In this document: piece by piece, positions 12,419-24,600 of the stretch
How the letters are laid out: each line of letters opens with the position of its first letter
How positions within the stretch are numbered: position 1 is the first letter of the stretch
Assembly: GCA_947561715.1 (NCBI GenBank)
Contig: OX387200.1
Span: 10,108,501 to 10,172,500 of the forward strand
DNA: 64,000 nucleotides
Reading direction: 5' to 3'
Source: Ascidia mentula
Taxonomy: Eukaryota; Chordata; Ascidiacea; Phlebobranchia; Ascidiidae
Position numbers and translations under genes: made by a program
Notes under the pieces: generated by a model
Database searches by the model: none
Told to the model about the DNA's origin: nothing
What the model saw: the letters and a program-made list of their open reading frames with translations, nothing else

Positions 12419-13423
12419 AAGGCTAAACTATCCACTAAAGGCTAAAAAAGTGAACACCACATAGCACAGATACCGCTGTTAGTCTTACAATAAGACCACA
12501 AGTCGAGATGAGATAACCTACCGGTTTGAACTTTCGTTCGAGATAAGCAGTTACCCATGTTTTAAATCAAATATTTTGATAAAAAAATTCAGAATCTTTT
12601 CTGTAGCCCAAAACCAATTGTTTGCAAAAAACGTTTCTTTCGTCATAGTTACCTAAAGTCAATTGAGGTAGAAATAGGTATTGTGCCAATCAGGCAAGAT
12701 ATGTTCTCACGGTTCCATAGTTCCCGACACAACTCAAAAATACAGGCGCAATTAGACTTTTCAGCAGAACTCACACAGCCTTCTGACATCCGGCACGACG
12801 GAAGACCTTTTTCCTTGCACTGTACTATGAATGTTTTGTTACCCGTCGGTACCGTTGTGTAAGAGACTCAACTCAACTAAAATATCAGCACGCTCACTTG
12901 GATTCTGAAAGTTAGTTATTACTCGCTCGATCGGTAAAGACTATAGTTTTTCGCTCCTCGGTTATCAGTTCGCCAAGTGGTCACTTTGATAGCCGCCTGG
13001 CATCGCAACACGTGTTTCTACTTGCTTATACTGCGTCAGATTAGTAGTAGATTTTAAAAAACGCTCCAAGCAAACTTGGAACACTTTGATTGCCAGATCT
13101 GAACAATTGTTATGGGTCCGAGAGTAAAGGCAATTTAGAACCAGTACGAATTGCGCTCCATTGGCATAGTAGACGCCGACAGTCATTCTTGGATAGGCTA
13201 TATGGGGGCGGAAATGAACCCGAAAAGTTAAGCGAATTTGAGCACTTTAATTTTGTGAAACGGAGCTTAATCTGAACCTGTTGTTGTTTATCTAACAACC
13301 CGAACCGGAATTGAAAGATCAAACAAACCTACTATGGTATGTCGTCACATTCGTTGTCGACATTTGCAGCATCGTTTGTCAAACAAAACGTTTGAAATCC
13401 ATAGTCGCTTGCACAATATAATT

Positions 13424-13488
13424 TTACGGGTCTCGAACCTTGCGTTATTAATACAACGCTCTAATCTAACCAACTGAGCTAACCGGCC
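13424..13488 (-). tRNA. tRNA-Ile(AAT)-like sequence, probably dead (unit 1)
   Basis: Minus strand starts GGCCGGTTAGCTCAGTTGG like eukaryotic tRNA-Ile and has anticodon-loop TTAATAA and T-arm GGTTCGAGACC. The D-arm has a few extra bases and the 3' acceptor strand is not complementary, so a relic or tRNA-derived repeat is likelier than a working gene. Confidence 0.5.
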
Positions 13489-13730
13489 TCACGTAAAGCC
13501 ATCTTCTATTTGAGATTGCATTCAGAGAATATATGTGAAGAGGTTTCTTTATGAGAAGTGTTCTCCTTTCTCAAATAAAATTAATTCCTTTGAAACTGTT
13601 TTTAAAACCACGTGTTCCCTCTTTGAAGTAGTAAGGAAGGTGCAATGGGTGCAGAAGACAAACAGGATGAAAATGAATGTATACTCGATATTTAAAATAG
13701 CATTGAATCCAACGAAACAAAGTTCAAATT

Positions 13731-13801
13731 TGCATTGGCCGGGAAACGAACTCTAGCCTCCCGCGTGGCAGGCGAGAATTCTACCACTGAACTACCAATG
13801 C
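13731..13801 (-). tRNA. tRNA-Gly(GCC)-like, decayed T-arm (unit 1)
   Basis: 71 bases matching the eukaryotic tRNA-Gly layout: GCATTGG acceptor pairing with CCAATGC, D-arm GTTCAGTGG, anticodon loop with GCC. The T-stem has two mismatches, so probably inactive. Confidence 0.6.
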
Positions 13802-15056
13802 TAAGCTTTCAAAACTGGGAAAGCCAGGAATCCTGAAATTTTGTAAATTCCTCTACCCGGGATTGGAGCAGGGACGTTTAAATCTTCAATCTAAGGTTTT
13901 CCTGCAACTACAGACTTTCTCACATTACATCGAAACTACTCATGCGCATTACATAGTTATTTATGCTGAACGTTAATCGTAACTAATAGAGATCAGTATG
14001 TGGCCTACCGTATGTGTGCAACATATAAACAAATCAGGGATTTAAATGGAATCGAAAACAGTTATTAATCTACAAATATAATTAAATAGCATTTGAAAAG
14101 TATTCCACAAATGCAAAGCGATATGAAAAGTTTCTTGCTGTCTGTGTAGTTGCACATTGACCACTCTCTGGTCGGCTGAACAACAAGACTATTTATTCCA
14201 CTTTGTGGTCACTTTGCAGTCGACATCGATCTGTAATGTACTAAACTTGTTGTGAACTACCATAGATCTCATCGTTATTGCTTCATGAGTACATAAAATA
14301 AAATTTTATACTGACCGTGACTAAAATATTTTTTTTACCGCACTGGTATTTGAACCCATATCAGGTTTGGCTTATTTCTCATAAATAACGACAATAGAAT
14401 AGAATTTCTCGCTACAGCGAATGTACAAACAGTGCGTGGTATTTATCGACTGATATGCAAATTTATGGCGCCATTAAAAATTAGAATTCGACCGAATACG
14501 GGTTGCAGGTATTCGGATTAGGCCGAATCCCAATCTTTTTAGGGTAAGGTGATCTCTGATATTTATAAATGAACATGTTTTCTCCGGCTAATGTTATCTC
14601 TTCCCGAATTGTCAGTGGAGCAGAATGTAATTTTTGCTCAAATATATTCTGCAGCAAATCCATCAATAGAGAACAAAAATGTTGATTTTTCTACAGTTGG
14701 AAACTGTGACGTTTATTTCGCATACGCAAGCATTTTGATATTTCTTACAATAATCATTCGTAGTGATTTGGGCTTTTTTCATTTAATGGAAAGCAACGAG
14801 TAAGAATAAACATAAGACTATGAACAGAATCAATTGAAAATAATCGATACGAGGAAATTCAGTGCATGGCGTCATATGTGACGTCAATGGTGCTTTAAAG
14901 CAGTTTTAAGTGGTTCTGCAACTCCAGAACCTGCAAATGTTTGTGACTAAAACAATGATTGCATTCTGCGATGTCATCTATCCACGTTTTTACATTGTTC
15001 AGTGACGCCAGGTTGATTTGAGGGCAAGGAAATCACGTGATAACGATATACTGATA

Positions 15057-17138
15057 TCAGATTAATATTTCGTAATGTCCCTCGTCCTCCGGAAGAGCTG
15101 CAGGACCAGCCCTGAGGTTCAGATAAACACTTTCGACAGCAGAGAACTCGGCTTCTCGTCCAGGTGGTAATCGATGTTGATCATTTACGCTGCAACAAGG
15201 GTTACGTCATCACTCGAACACAAGCGAAACATAGTTACAAAGATTTAATCCTTACTAAATGGGTTGTGTTTTTGGGGTCTCGACTGTTGCAACCATCTCC
15301 ATTCCTTCAGGTTTCGCGACTGCATAAAAACATATAGGTCGTGAAGTGAGGAAGAAAGTGGTGTATATTCTTTGCATGGTCGCGTCGATTCGAACAAGTT
15401 ACAATGCTTGTATGCTGTGAGGTTGGATATGAGCAACTTAAACGCTAGGAAAAAGGGAGCCTGGCACAGTGCTTGCAGCGATATGGTATCGGTGAGGAAA
15501 TGCCGTCATATCTACCGACAACAATAGAACGTGGACAAGAAACCAAAATATCAAGATAAGATTTCGCAAATATAATCGCCAAGCTCAATTCTTTATTCTC
15601 CGGTGATTTCTAATAGGTGCAACAGAAGCGAACCCAGCGATTAAAACCACAATCATACGTAAGTTAAATACTTACTTCTTCTGGAGGCTGCAAGGCGATG
15701 ACGTCGAACACCAATAATCACACCCGCTACTATTATAACAACACACACAACCAACACTATTGGTAGAATGATATCAAGTATAGAATGTAATTTATTTTTG
15801 TCAGGGGAATTGTTTACAAAAGTTGGTGATTCGTATTTTAGTGTCAGCTCTATTGTGTGCGCAGCATTAAACGGAGGTCCGGAGATGATTTTATTGGACG
15901 TGAGGTTCGAAGTTACCACCACGTTTTTCGTGGTTGTTCCTCCTGTAATAAAATCGATTTCTTAACAAGTGGCATTTGACATAGTGTGAGTGCAACATTT
16001 GTGAGGCAATTACAGTTTGTTTAAAAATTATAAAATCGTGAGTTAACTTTTAACCAATAATGACTCATATTATTGCCTTGTCTGCTGTCTGAAATCTCAT
16101 CAAAATAAGTGATGACAAAAAAAAATTGGTTACTGGGCTATACTAATAAGTTCAATGGTTCTGAGGAACTTTTCAGTTTTCCAGCGTGTTTTACCACAAA
16201 AAAATAGGCCTTTATAACGTGCTTTGAAATTAAAGTAGTGTCTCGTGATAGGACAAATACATAAATGTTTGCTTCGAACAAACCTGGCTTGGTAACTTGC
16301 ACTTTACCATTTCCTGCTGTTGGTGGATTCGATGTGAATCCCAAGCTGACAAATGTTTCCTGGTGCAAGGTGACACTTTTTCGAATTACTTTGTCATGAA
16401 TTATGGGCCGATCTGCAAGGAATAACAAGAATTTTAAAAGATCCCGAAACCAAGTTTCGTGACAAGTATTACTTTGAACAGTATTTTGAATAGGGTTCGT
16501 TTTTTCTGTACGGTCATGACACAGAGCAATAATCAATATGATAAACACCAGGCATTAATCAAACACAAAGCGAGGAAGTTACGATAAAACAAACCCAATT
16601 TATGAAACGAGCTTTCTATAAAAAAATGCGAAACCGAAAATGAGTAATTTGGAAACAACCCAGAGAATCTCCACACAACAATGGTGATATCTTAGAAATA
16701 GTTTTGTCCACAATACTTGGTTGCGAATGCGAATTTCTTTGGTGTATACTGTTTAAGGGTGACGAGTTTCCTTACATTGAACGTTAAGTTTCAGATATCT
16801 TGATGTCGATTGTTTGTGTTCCTTGGAGTTTTGGTAACACGACACCAAGGTACCGTGGTCTGAAGCCGTCACTTGAATGAACGCAAATGCGAACTGAAAC
16901 GAAATGTATAATTTACTTAATTTCTTTTGACTTTGTTCTGAAATCAGTTCACATTTGTGGATAAGTTAGTAACATAGGTTTAATCTAAATCATAAACATA
17001 CTTCTTTGACCCAATACACTTGGTTGCCCACGCTTATATAAACAGAATTCATGTCATCGCTCAATTTCTTGCAATAAAACAGAGCTTTTCCCTCGGTCAA
17101 CGTAGTTGTGTTGGAGGAGTTGATATCCACAAACAAAC
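15057..17138 (-). CDS. Receptor 3' cassette a (Ig-Ig-TM-ITIM tail)
   Basis: Alternative 3' cassette of the unit 1 receptor gene. Exons in transcript order: 17002-17138 and 16776-16893 (Ig-like 1, with FYC and GTLVSCYQ giving the B and F strand cysteines), 16284-16412 (start of Ig-like 2), 15676-15942 (rest of Ig-like 2 plus transmembrane helix ILPIVLVVCVVIIVAG), 15256-15319 and 15057-15189 (tail with IYVND, SVYLNL, HYEIL). The first Ig exon, near 17220-17300, has lost its acceptor AG and contains a stop where d has Trp. Since that exon has phase 1 at both ends, skipping it keeps frame from the CUB part. No signal peptide or start of its own. Whether it is spliced to the CUB exons, which lie beyond c and b, is inference. 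Confidence 0.65.
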
Positions 17139-18352
17139 CTGTAAAATTCCCCATTAATTGAAAGAAAATGCTAATTATCAAATTTTCGGCAATCCCAAAT
17201 ATATTAAAGTCACCTTTCCAACACGATTCATTGTTCAATCCGGCAGTCGCCTGGTTTTTGTAAAATCAGTTTTTGTGGCTTGCAAGTTGAACAATAGTGA
17301 GATTTGGAAGATGTAGGCAACATAATACAAGATAAATGTTAATATCTTATTCGTCCATTTGGCGAACTAGGCAAACACCAATGGGGCGCATAATTTGTCT
17401 GGTGGTTACGCATCAGGACGACCTTTCCTACTGTGACTAAACTATTTTTTTCCGCACTGGTATTTGAACCCAGATTAGGTTTTCTTCTAGGTATATGATC
17501 GTATACTTGAACGATGTGTTTTGTAAACTGTCGTGTGCACTTTGTGGAATGGGAATAACAAAAATCGAAACATATTATCCGAGTTTTTACAACGACAGTT
17601 AGAATTGGACATTGCCGTTAACTGGAATTTATGCACGAAACTTGAATTTTACAAAACAAACACTGGCTTATTTCTCATAAATAACGACAACAGAATAGAA
17701 TTTCTCGCGACAGCGAACATACAAACGGTGCGTGGTATTTATCGACTGATATGCAAATTTATGACGCCATTAAAAATTCGAATTCGACCGAATACGGGTT
17801 GCAGGTATTCGGATTAGTTCGAATCCCATTCTTTTTAGGGTAAGGTGATCTCTGATATTTATAAATGAACATGTTTTCTCCCGCTAATGTTATCTCTTCC
17901 CGAATTGTCAGTGGAGCAGAATGTAATTTTTGCTCAAATATGTTCAGCAGCAAGTCCATCAATAGAGAACAAAAATGTTGATTTTTCTACAGTTGGAAAC
18001 TGTGACGTTTATTTCGCATACGCAAGCATTTTGATATTTCTTACAATAATCATTCGTAGTGATTTGGGCTTTTTTCATTTAATGGAAAGCAACGAGTAAG
18101 AATAAACGTAAGACTATGAACAGAATCAATTGAAATTAATCAATACGAGGAAATACAGTGCATGGCGTCATATGTGACGTCAATAGTGCTTTAAAGCAGT
18201 TTTAAGTGGTTCTGCAACTCCAGAACCTGCAAATGTTTGTGACTAAAACAATGATTGCATTCTGCGATGTCATCTATCCACGTTTTTACATTGTTCGGTG
18301 ACGCCAGGTTGATTTGAGGGAAAGGAAATCACGTGATAACGATATACTGATA

Positions 18353-20437
18353 TCAGATTATTATTTCGTAATGTCCCTCGTCCTCCGGTAGAGCTGCAGG
18401 ACCAGCCCTGAGGTTCAGATAAACACTTTCGACAGCAGAGAACTCGGCTTCTCGTCCAGGTGGTAATCGACGTTGATCATTTACGCTGCAACAAGGGTTA
18501 CGTCATCACTCGAACACAAGCGAAACATAGTTACAAAGATTTAATCCTCACTAAATGGGTTGTGTTTTTGGGGTCTCGACTGTTGCAACCATCTCCATTC
18601 CTTCGGGTTTCGCGACTGCACAAAAACATATAGGTCGTGAAGTGAGGAAGAAAGTGGCGTATATTCTTTGCATGGTCGCGTCGATTCGAACAAGTTTCAA
18701 TGCTTGTATGCTGTGAGGTTAGATATGAGCAACTTAAACGTTGGGAAAAAGGGAGCCTGGCACAGTGCTTGCAGCGATATGGTATCGGTGAGGAAATGCC
18801 GTCATATCTACCGACAACAATAGAACGTGGACAAGAAACCGAAATATCAAGATAAGATTTCGCAAATATAATCGCCAAGCTCAATTCTGTATTCTCCGGT
18901 GATTTCTAATAGGCGCAACAGAAGCGAACCCAGCGATTAAAACTACAATCATACGTAAGTTAAATACTTACTTCTTCTGGAGGCTGCAAGGCGATGACGT
19001 CGAACACCAACAATCACACCCGCTACTATTATAACAACACACACAACCAACACTATTGGTAGAATGATATCAAGTATAGAAATATATTTTTGTCAGGGGA
19101 ATTGTTTACGGCAGTTGGTGATTCGTTTTTTAGTGTCAGCTCTATTGTGTGCGCAGCATTAAACGGAGGTCCAGAGATGATTTCATTGGACGTGAGGTTT
19201 GAAGTTATCACCACGTTTTTCGTGGTTGTTCCTCCTGTAATAAAATCGATTTCCTAATAAGTGGCATTTGACATAGTGTGAGTGCAACATTTGTGAGGCA
19301 ATTACAATTTGTTTAAAAATTATAAAATAGTTTTATATGAGTTAACTTTTAACCAATAATGACCCATATTATTGCCTTGTCTGCTGTCTGAAATCTCATC
19401 AAAATAAGTGATGACAAAAAAAAATTGGTTACTGGGCTATACTAATAAGTTCAATGGTTCTGAGGAACTTTTCAGTTTTCCAGCGTGTTTTACCACAAAA
19501 AAATAGGCCTGTATAACGTGCTTTGAAATTAAAGTAGTGTCTCGTGATAGGACAAATACATAAATGTTTGCTTCGAACAAACCTGGCTTGGTAACTTGCA
19601 CTTTACCATTTCCTGCTGTTGGTGGATTCGATGTGATTCCCAAGCTGACAAATGTTTCCTGGTGCAAGGTTACATATTTTCGAATTACTTTGTCAGGGAT
19701 TATGGACCGATCTGCAAGGAATGATAAGAATTTTAAAAGATCCCGAAACCAACTTACGCGACAAGTATTACTTTGAACAGTATTTTGAACAGGGTTCGTT
19801 TTTTCTGTACGGTCATGATACGGAGCAATAATCAATATGATAAACACCAGACATTAATCAAACACAAAGCGAGGAAGTTACGATAAAACAAACCCAATTT
19901 ATGAAACGAGCTTTCTATAAAAAAATGTGAAACCGAAAATGAGTAATTTGGAAACAACCCAGAGAATCTCCACACAACAATGGTGATATCTTAGAAATAG
20001 TTTTGCCCACAATACTTGGTTGCGAAAGCGAATTTCTTTGGTGTATACTGGTTAAGGGTGACGAGTTTCCTTACATTGAACGTTAAGTTTCAGATATCTT
20101 GATGTCGATTGTTTGTGTTCCTTGGAGTTTTGGTAACACGACACCAAGGTTCCGTGGTCTGAAGCCGTCACTTGAATGAACGCAAATGCGAACTGAAACG
20201 AAATGTATAATTTACTTAATTTCTTTTGACTTTGTTCTGAAATCAGTTCACATTCGTGCATAAGTTAGTAACATAGGTTTAATCTAAATCATAAACATAC
20301 TTCTTTGCCCCAATACACTTGGTTGCCCACGCTTATATAAACAGAATTCATGTCATCGCTCAATTTCTTGCAATAAAACAGAGCTTTTCCCTCGGTCAAC
20401 GTAGTTGTGTTGGAGGATTTGATATCCACAAACAAAC
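18353..20437 (-). pseudogene. Receptor 3' cassette b, transmembrane frame lost
   Basis: Exons 20301-20437, 20075-20192, 19583-19711, 18972-19234, 18552-18615, 18353-18485. Like a, its first Ig exon (near 20520-20600) has no acceptor and an internal stop. The transmembrane exon is 4 bases shorter than in a, c and d, shifting frame just before the helix and stopping shortly after PDKN. The tail exons remain open with all tyrosine motifs. It is either a decayed copy or a source of a soluble form; decay is the simpler reading. Confidence 0.6.
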
Positions 20438-21645
20438 CTATAAAATTCCCCATTAATTAAAAGAAAATGCTCAAATTTTCAACAATCCCAAATATATTTA
20501 AGTCACCTTTCCAACACGATTCATTGTTCAATCCGGCAGTCGCCTGGTTTTTGTAAAATCAGTTTTTGTGGCTTGCAGGTTGAACAATAGTGAGATTTGG
20601 AAGATGTAGGCAACATAATACAAGATAAATGTTAATATCTTATTCGTCCATTTGGCGAACTAGACAACCACCAATGGGGCGCATAATTTGTCTGGTGGTT
20701 ACGCATCAGGATGACCTTTCCTACTGTGACTAAACTATTTTTTTCCGCACTGGTATTTGAACCCAGATTAGGTTTTCTTCTAGGTATATGATCGTATACT
20801 TGAACGATGTGTTTTGTAAACGGTCGTGTGCACTTTGTGGAATGGGAATAACAAAAATCGAAACATATTATCCGAGTTTTTACAACGACAGTTAGAATTG
20901 GACATTGCCGTTAACTGGAATTTATGCACGAAACTTGAATTTTACAAAACAAACACTGGCTTATTTCTCATAAATAACGACAACAGAATAGAATTTCTCG
21001 CGACAGCGAACATACAAACGGTGCGTGGTATTTATCGACTGATATGCAAATTTATGACGCCATTAAAAATTCGAATTCGACCGAATACGGGTTGCAGGTA
21101 TTCGGATTAGTTCGAATCCCATTCTTTTTAGGGTAAGGTGATCTCTGATATTTATAAATGAACATGTTTTCTCCCGCTAATGTTATCTCTTCCCGAATTG
21201 TCAGTGGAGCAGAATGTAATTTTTGCTCAAATATGTTCAGCAGCAAGTCCATCAATAGAGAACAAAAATGTTGATTTTTCTACAGTTGGAAACTGTGACG
21301 TTTATTTCGCATACGCAAGCATTTTGATATTTCTTACAATAATAATTCGTAGTGATTTGGGCTTTTTTCATTTAATGGAAAGCAACGAGTAAGAATAAAC
21401 GTAAGACTATGAACAGAATCAATTGAAAATAATCAATACGAGGAAATACAGTGCATGGCGTCATATGTGACGTCAATAGTGCTTTAAAGCAGTTTTAAGT
21501 GGTTCTGCAACTCCAGAACCTGAAAATGTTTGTGACTAAAACAATGATTGCATTCTGCGATGTCATCTATCCACGTTTTTACATTGTTCGGTGACGCCAG
21601 GTTGATTTGAGGGCAAGGAAATCACGTGATAACGATATACTGATA

Positions 21646-24600
21646 TCAGATTATTATTTCGTAATGTCCCTCGTCCTCCGGTAGAGCTGCAGGACCAGCC
21701 CTGAGGTTCAGATAAACACTTTCGACAGCAGAGAACTCCTCGGCTTCTCGTCCAGGTGGTAATCGACGTTGATCATTTACGCTGCAACAAGGGTTACGTC
21801 ATCACTCGAACACAAGCGAAACATGATTACAAAGATTTAATCCTCACTAAATGGGTTGTGTTTTTTGGGTCTCGACTGTTGCAACCATCTCCATTCCTTC
21901 GGGTTTCGCGACTGCATAAAAACATATAGGTCGTGAAGTGAGGAAGAAAGTGGCGTATATTCTTTGCATGGTCGCGTCGATTCGAACAAGTTTCAATGCT
22001 TGTATGCTGTGAGGTTAGATATGAGCAACTTAAACGTTGGGAAAAAGGGAGCCTGGCACAGTGCTTGCAGCGTTATGGTATCGGTGAGGAAATGCCGTCA
22101 TATCTACCGACAACAATAGAACGTGGACAAGAAACCGAAATATCAAGATAAGATTTCGCAAATTTAATCGCCAAGCTCAATTCTTTATTCTCCGGTGATT
22201 TCTATTAGGTGCAACAGAAGCGAACCCAGCGATTAAAACTACAATCATACGTAAGTCAAATACTTACTTCTTCTGGAGGCTGCAAGGCGATGACGTCGAA
22301 CACCAACAATCACACCCGCTACTATTATAACAACACACACAACTAACACTATTGGTAGAATGATATCAAGTATAGAATGTAATTTATTTTTGTCAGGGGA
22401 ATTGTTTACAAAAGTTGGTGATTCGTATTTTAGTGTCAGCTCTATTGTGTGCGCAGCATTAAACGGAGGTCCGGAGATGATTTCATTGGACGTGAGGTTC
22501 GAAGTTACCACCACGTTTTTCGTGGTTGTTCCTCCTGTAATAAAATCGATTTCTTAACAAGTGGCATTTGACATAGTGTGAGTGCAACATTTGTGAGGCA
22601 GTTACAGTTTGTTTAAAAATTATAAAATAGTTTTATATGAGTTAACTTTTAACCAATAATGACTCATATTATTGCCTTGTCTGCTGTCTGAAATCTCATC
22701 AAAATAAGTGATGACAAAAAAAAATTGGTTACTGGGCTATACTAATAAGTTCAATTGTTCTGAGGAACTTTTCAGTTTTCCAGCGTGTTTTACCACAAAA
22801 AAATAGGCCTTTATAACGTGCTTTGAAATTAAAGTAGTGTCTCGTGATAGGACAAATACATAAATGTTTGCTTCGAACAAACCTGGCTTGGTAACTTGCA
22901 CTTTACCATTTCCTGCTGTTGGTGGATTCGATGTGAATCCCAAGCTGACAAATGTTTCCTGGTGCAAGGTGACACTTTTTTGAATTACTTTGTCATGAAT
23001 TATGGGCGGATCTGCAAGGAATGATAAGAATTTTAAAAGATCCCGAAACCAAGTTTCGTGACAAGTATTACTTTGAACAGTATTTTGAACAGGGTTCGTT
23101 TTTTCTGTACGGTCATGATACGGAGCAATAATCAATATGATAAACACCAGACATTAATCAAACACAAAGCGAGGAAGTTACGATAAAACAAACCCAATTT
23201 ATGAAACGAGCTTTCTATAAAAAAAATGCGAAACCGAAAATGAGTAATTTGGAAACAACCCAGAGAATCTCCACACAACAATGGTGATATCTTAAAAATA
23301 GTTCTGCCCACAATACTTGGTTGCGAAAGCGATTTTTTTGATTGATACTGTTCAAGGGTGACGAGTTTCCTTACATTGAACGTCAAGTTTCACATATCTT
23401 GATGTCGATTGTTTGTGTTCCTTGGAGTTTTGGTAACACGACACCAAGGTACCGTGGTCTGAAGCCGTCACTTGAATGAACGCAAATGCGAACTGAAACG
23501 AAATGTATAATTTACTTAATTTATTTAAACTTTGTTCTGAAATCAGTTCACATTTGTGCATAAGTTAGTAACATAGGTTTAATCTAAATCATAAACATAC
23601 TTCTTTGCCCCAATACACTTGGTTGCCCACGCTTATATAAACAGAATTCATGTCATCGCTCAATTTCTTGCAATAAAACAGAGCTTTTCCCTCGGTCAAC
23701 GTAGTTGTGTTGGATGAGTTGATATCCACAAACAAACCTGTAAAATTCCCCATTAATTAAAAGAAAATGCTAATTATCAAATATTCGGCAATCCCAAATA
23801 TATTAAAGTCACCTTTCCAACACGATTCATTGTTCAATCCGGCAGTCGCCTGGTTTTTGTAAAACCAGTTTTTCTGGTTTGCTGGTTGAACAATCGTGAG
23901 ATTTGGGAGATGTAGGCAATCTATAATGTAAGAAAAATGTCAATATCTTATTCGTGCATTTTGCGAACTAGGCAACCACCAATAGGGCGGACCATAATGG
24001 GTCGCATAATTTGCCTGGTGATTACGCATCGAGGTTGACATTTCCAATTGGTTCGTTAAAACATTGTTATCTACCATAGCAATTTAATACACAACGATTT
24101 GGCGAACCAAGGTAACCTTCGCGTGCTGTCGATCATGATATGTCTTTATATGTAAATTCAACACGGCGATTATGCCGACAGCTCAGATAGTTGATGTTTC
24201 CAAACAACTCACTTTCATCAGAATTTCCTTGACTCCTTATCGTTGCATCGTTGTAACGACAAAAGGCAATTTCGCGAAAACTGCTGCCAAATAGTTCCGA
24301 AGACAGTATTGTTACATTTGGCGTTTTATCCACGTCCACTCTCATATCGTTGCTTGGAGTTTTAAAAGTAACATTAGGACAGAAACTTGCCACGACCTTG
24401 CTTACATTTAAGTTTTTTGCAATCAAATATAATTTTAGCTCGTCAGGTTCGCATCCACGATACGACAGAGTGGAGGAAACCGTGCTGTTCAGGACCCCCC
24501 CAGCCCATGAAGAAGTCGTATTGATGAAACTTTCATTTGACTTGAAATCAGTCCAACATTTTACTGCAAAAGCATATTATGTCATATATAAGGTCAAGAA

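Larger units (their letters stand above)
11898..14317. other. AMPD upstream flank, no gene recognised
   Basis: Between the most 5' AMPD exon found and Ig cassette a. It holds a 20-bp minisatellite, a tRNA-Ile-like and a tRNA-Gly-like sequence. The AMPD first exon and promoter are expected here but I could not place them. Short open frames (e.g. 12965-13186 minus) recur in units 2 and 3 but show no family I recognise. Equivalent stretches are 37094-39350 and 59350-61080. Confidence 0.5.
14318..24040. repeat. Tandem triplication of the Ig-Ig-TM-tail cassette
   Basis: Three direct copies with a period near 3.29 kb: a about 14318-17430, b about 17431-20725, c about 20726-24040. Example anchor: the sequence around 14463 recurs at 17760 and 21053. 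Copies a and b share a right end differing from c; c resembles the single cassette of unit 2 (d) there, so c is the original and a and b are added copies. b and c share about 200 bases at the left end missing from a. Confidence 0.9.

Noticed and set aside
15245-15414. A 57-residue tail exon ending in SKD/SED with a YVFV motif
   Set aside because: First considered as the cytoplasmic tail; in b and c the frame stops after four residues, while the alternative acceptor at 15319 gives a tail open in every copy.
17533-17817. 94-codon plus-strand frame repeated at 20826
   Set aside because: Identical copies of a recently duplicated segment opposite the receptor cassettes; no family resemblance or splice signals.
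18531-18884. 117-codon minus-strand open frame over the tail region of cassettes b and d
   Set aside because: It is out of phase with the TM exon donor, is not open in a and e, and the shorter two-exon tail fits phase and splice sites in all five copies.
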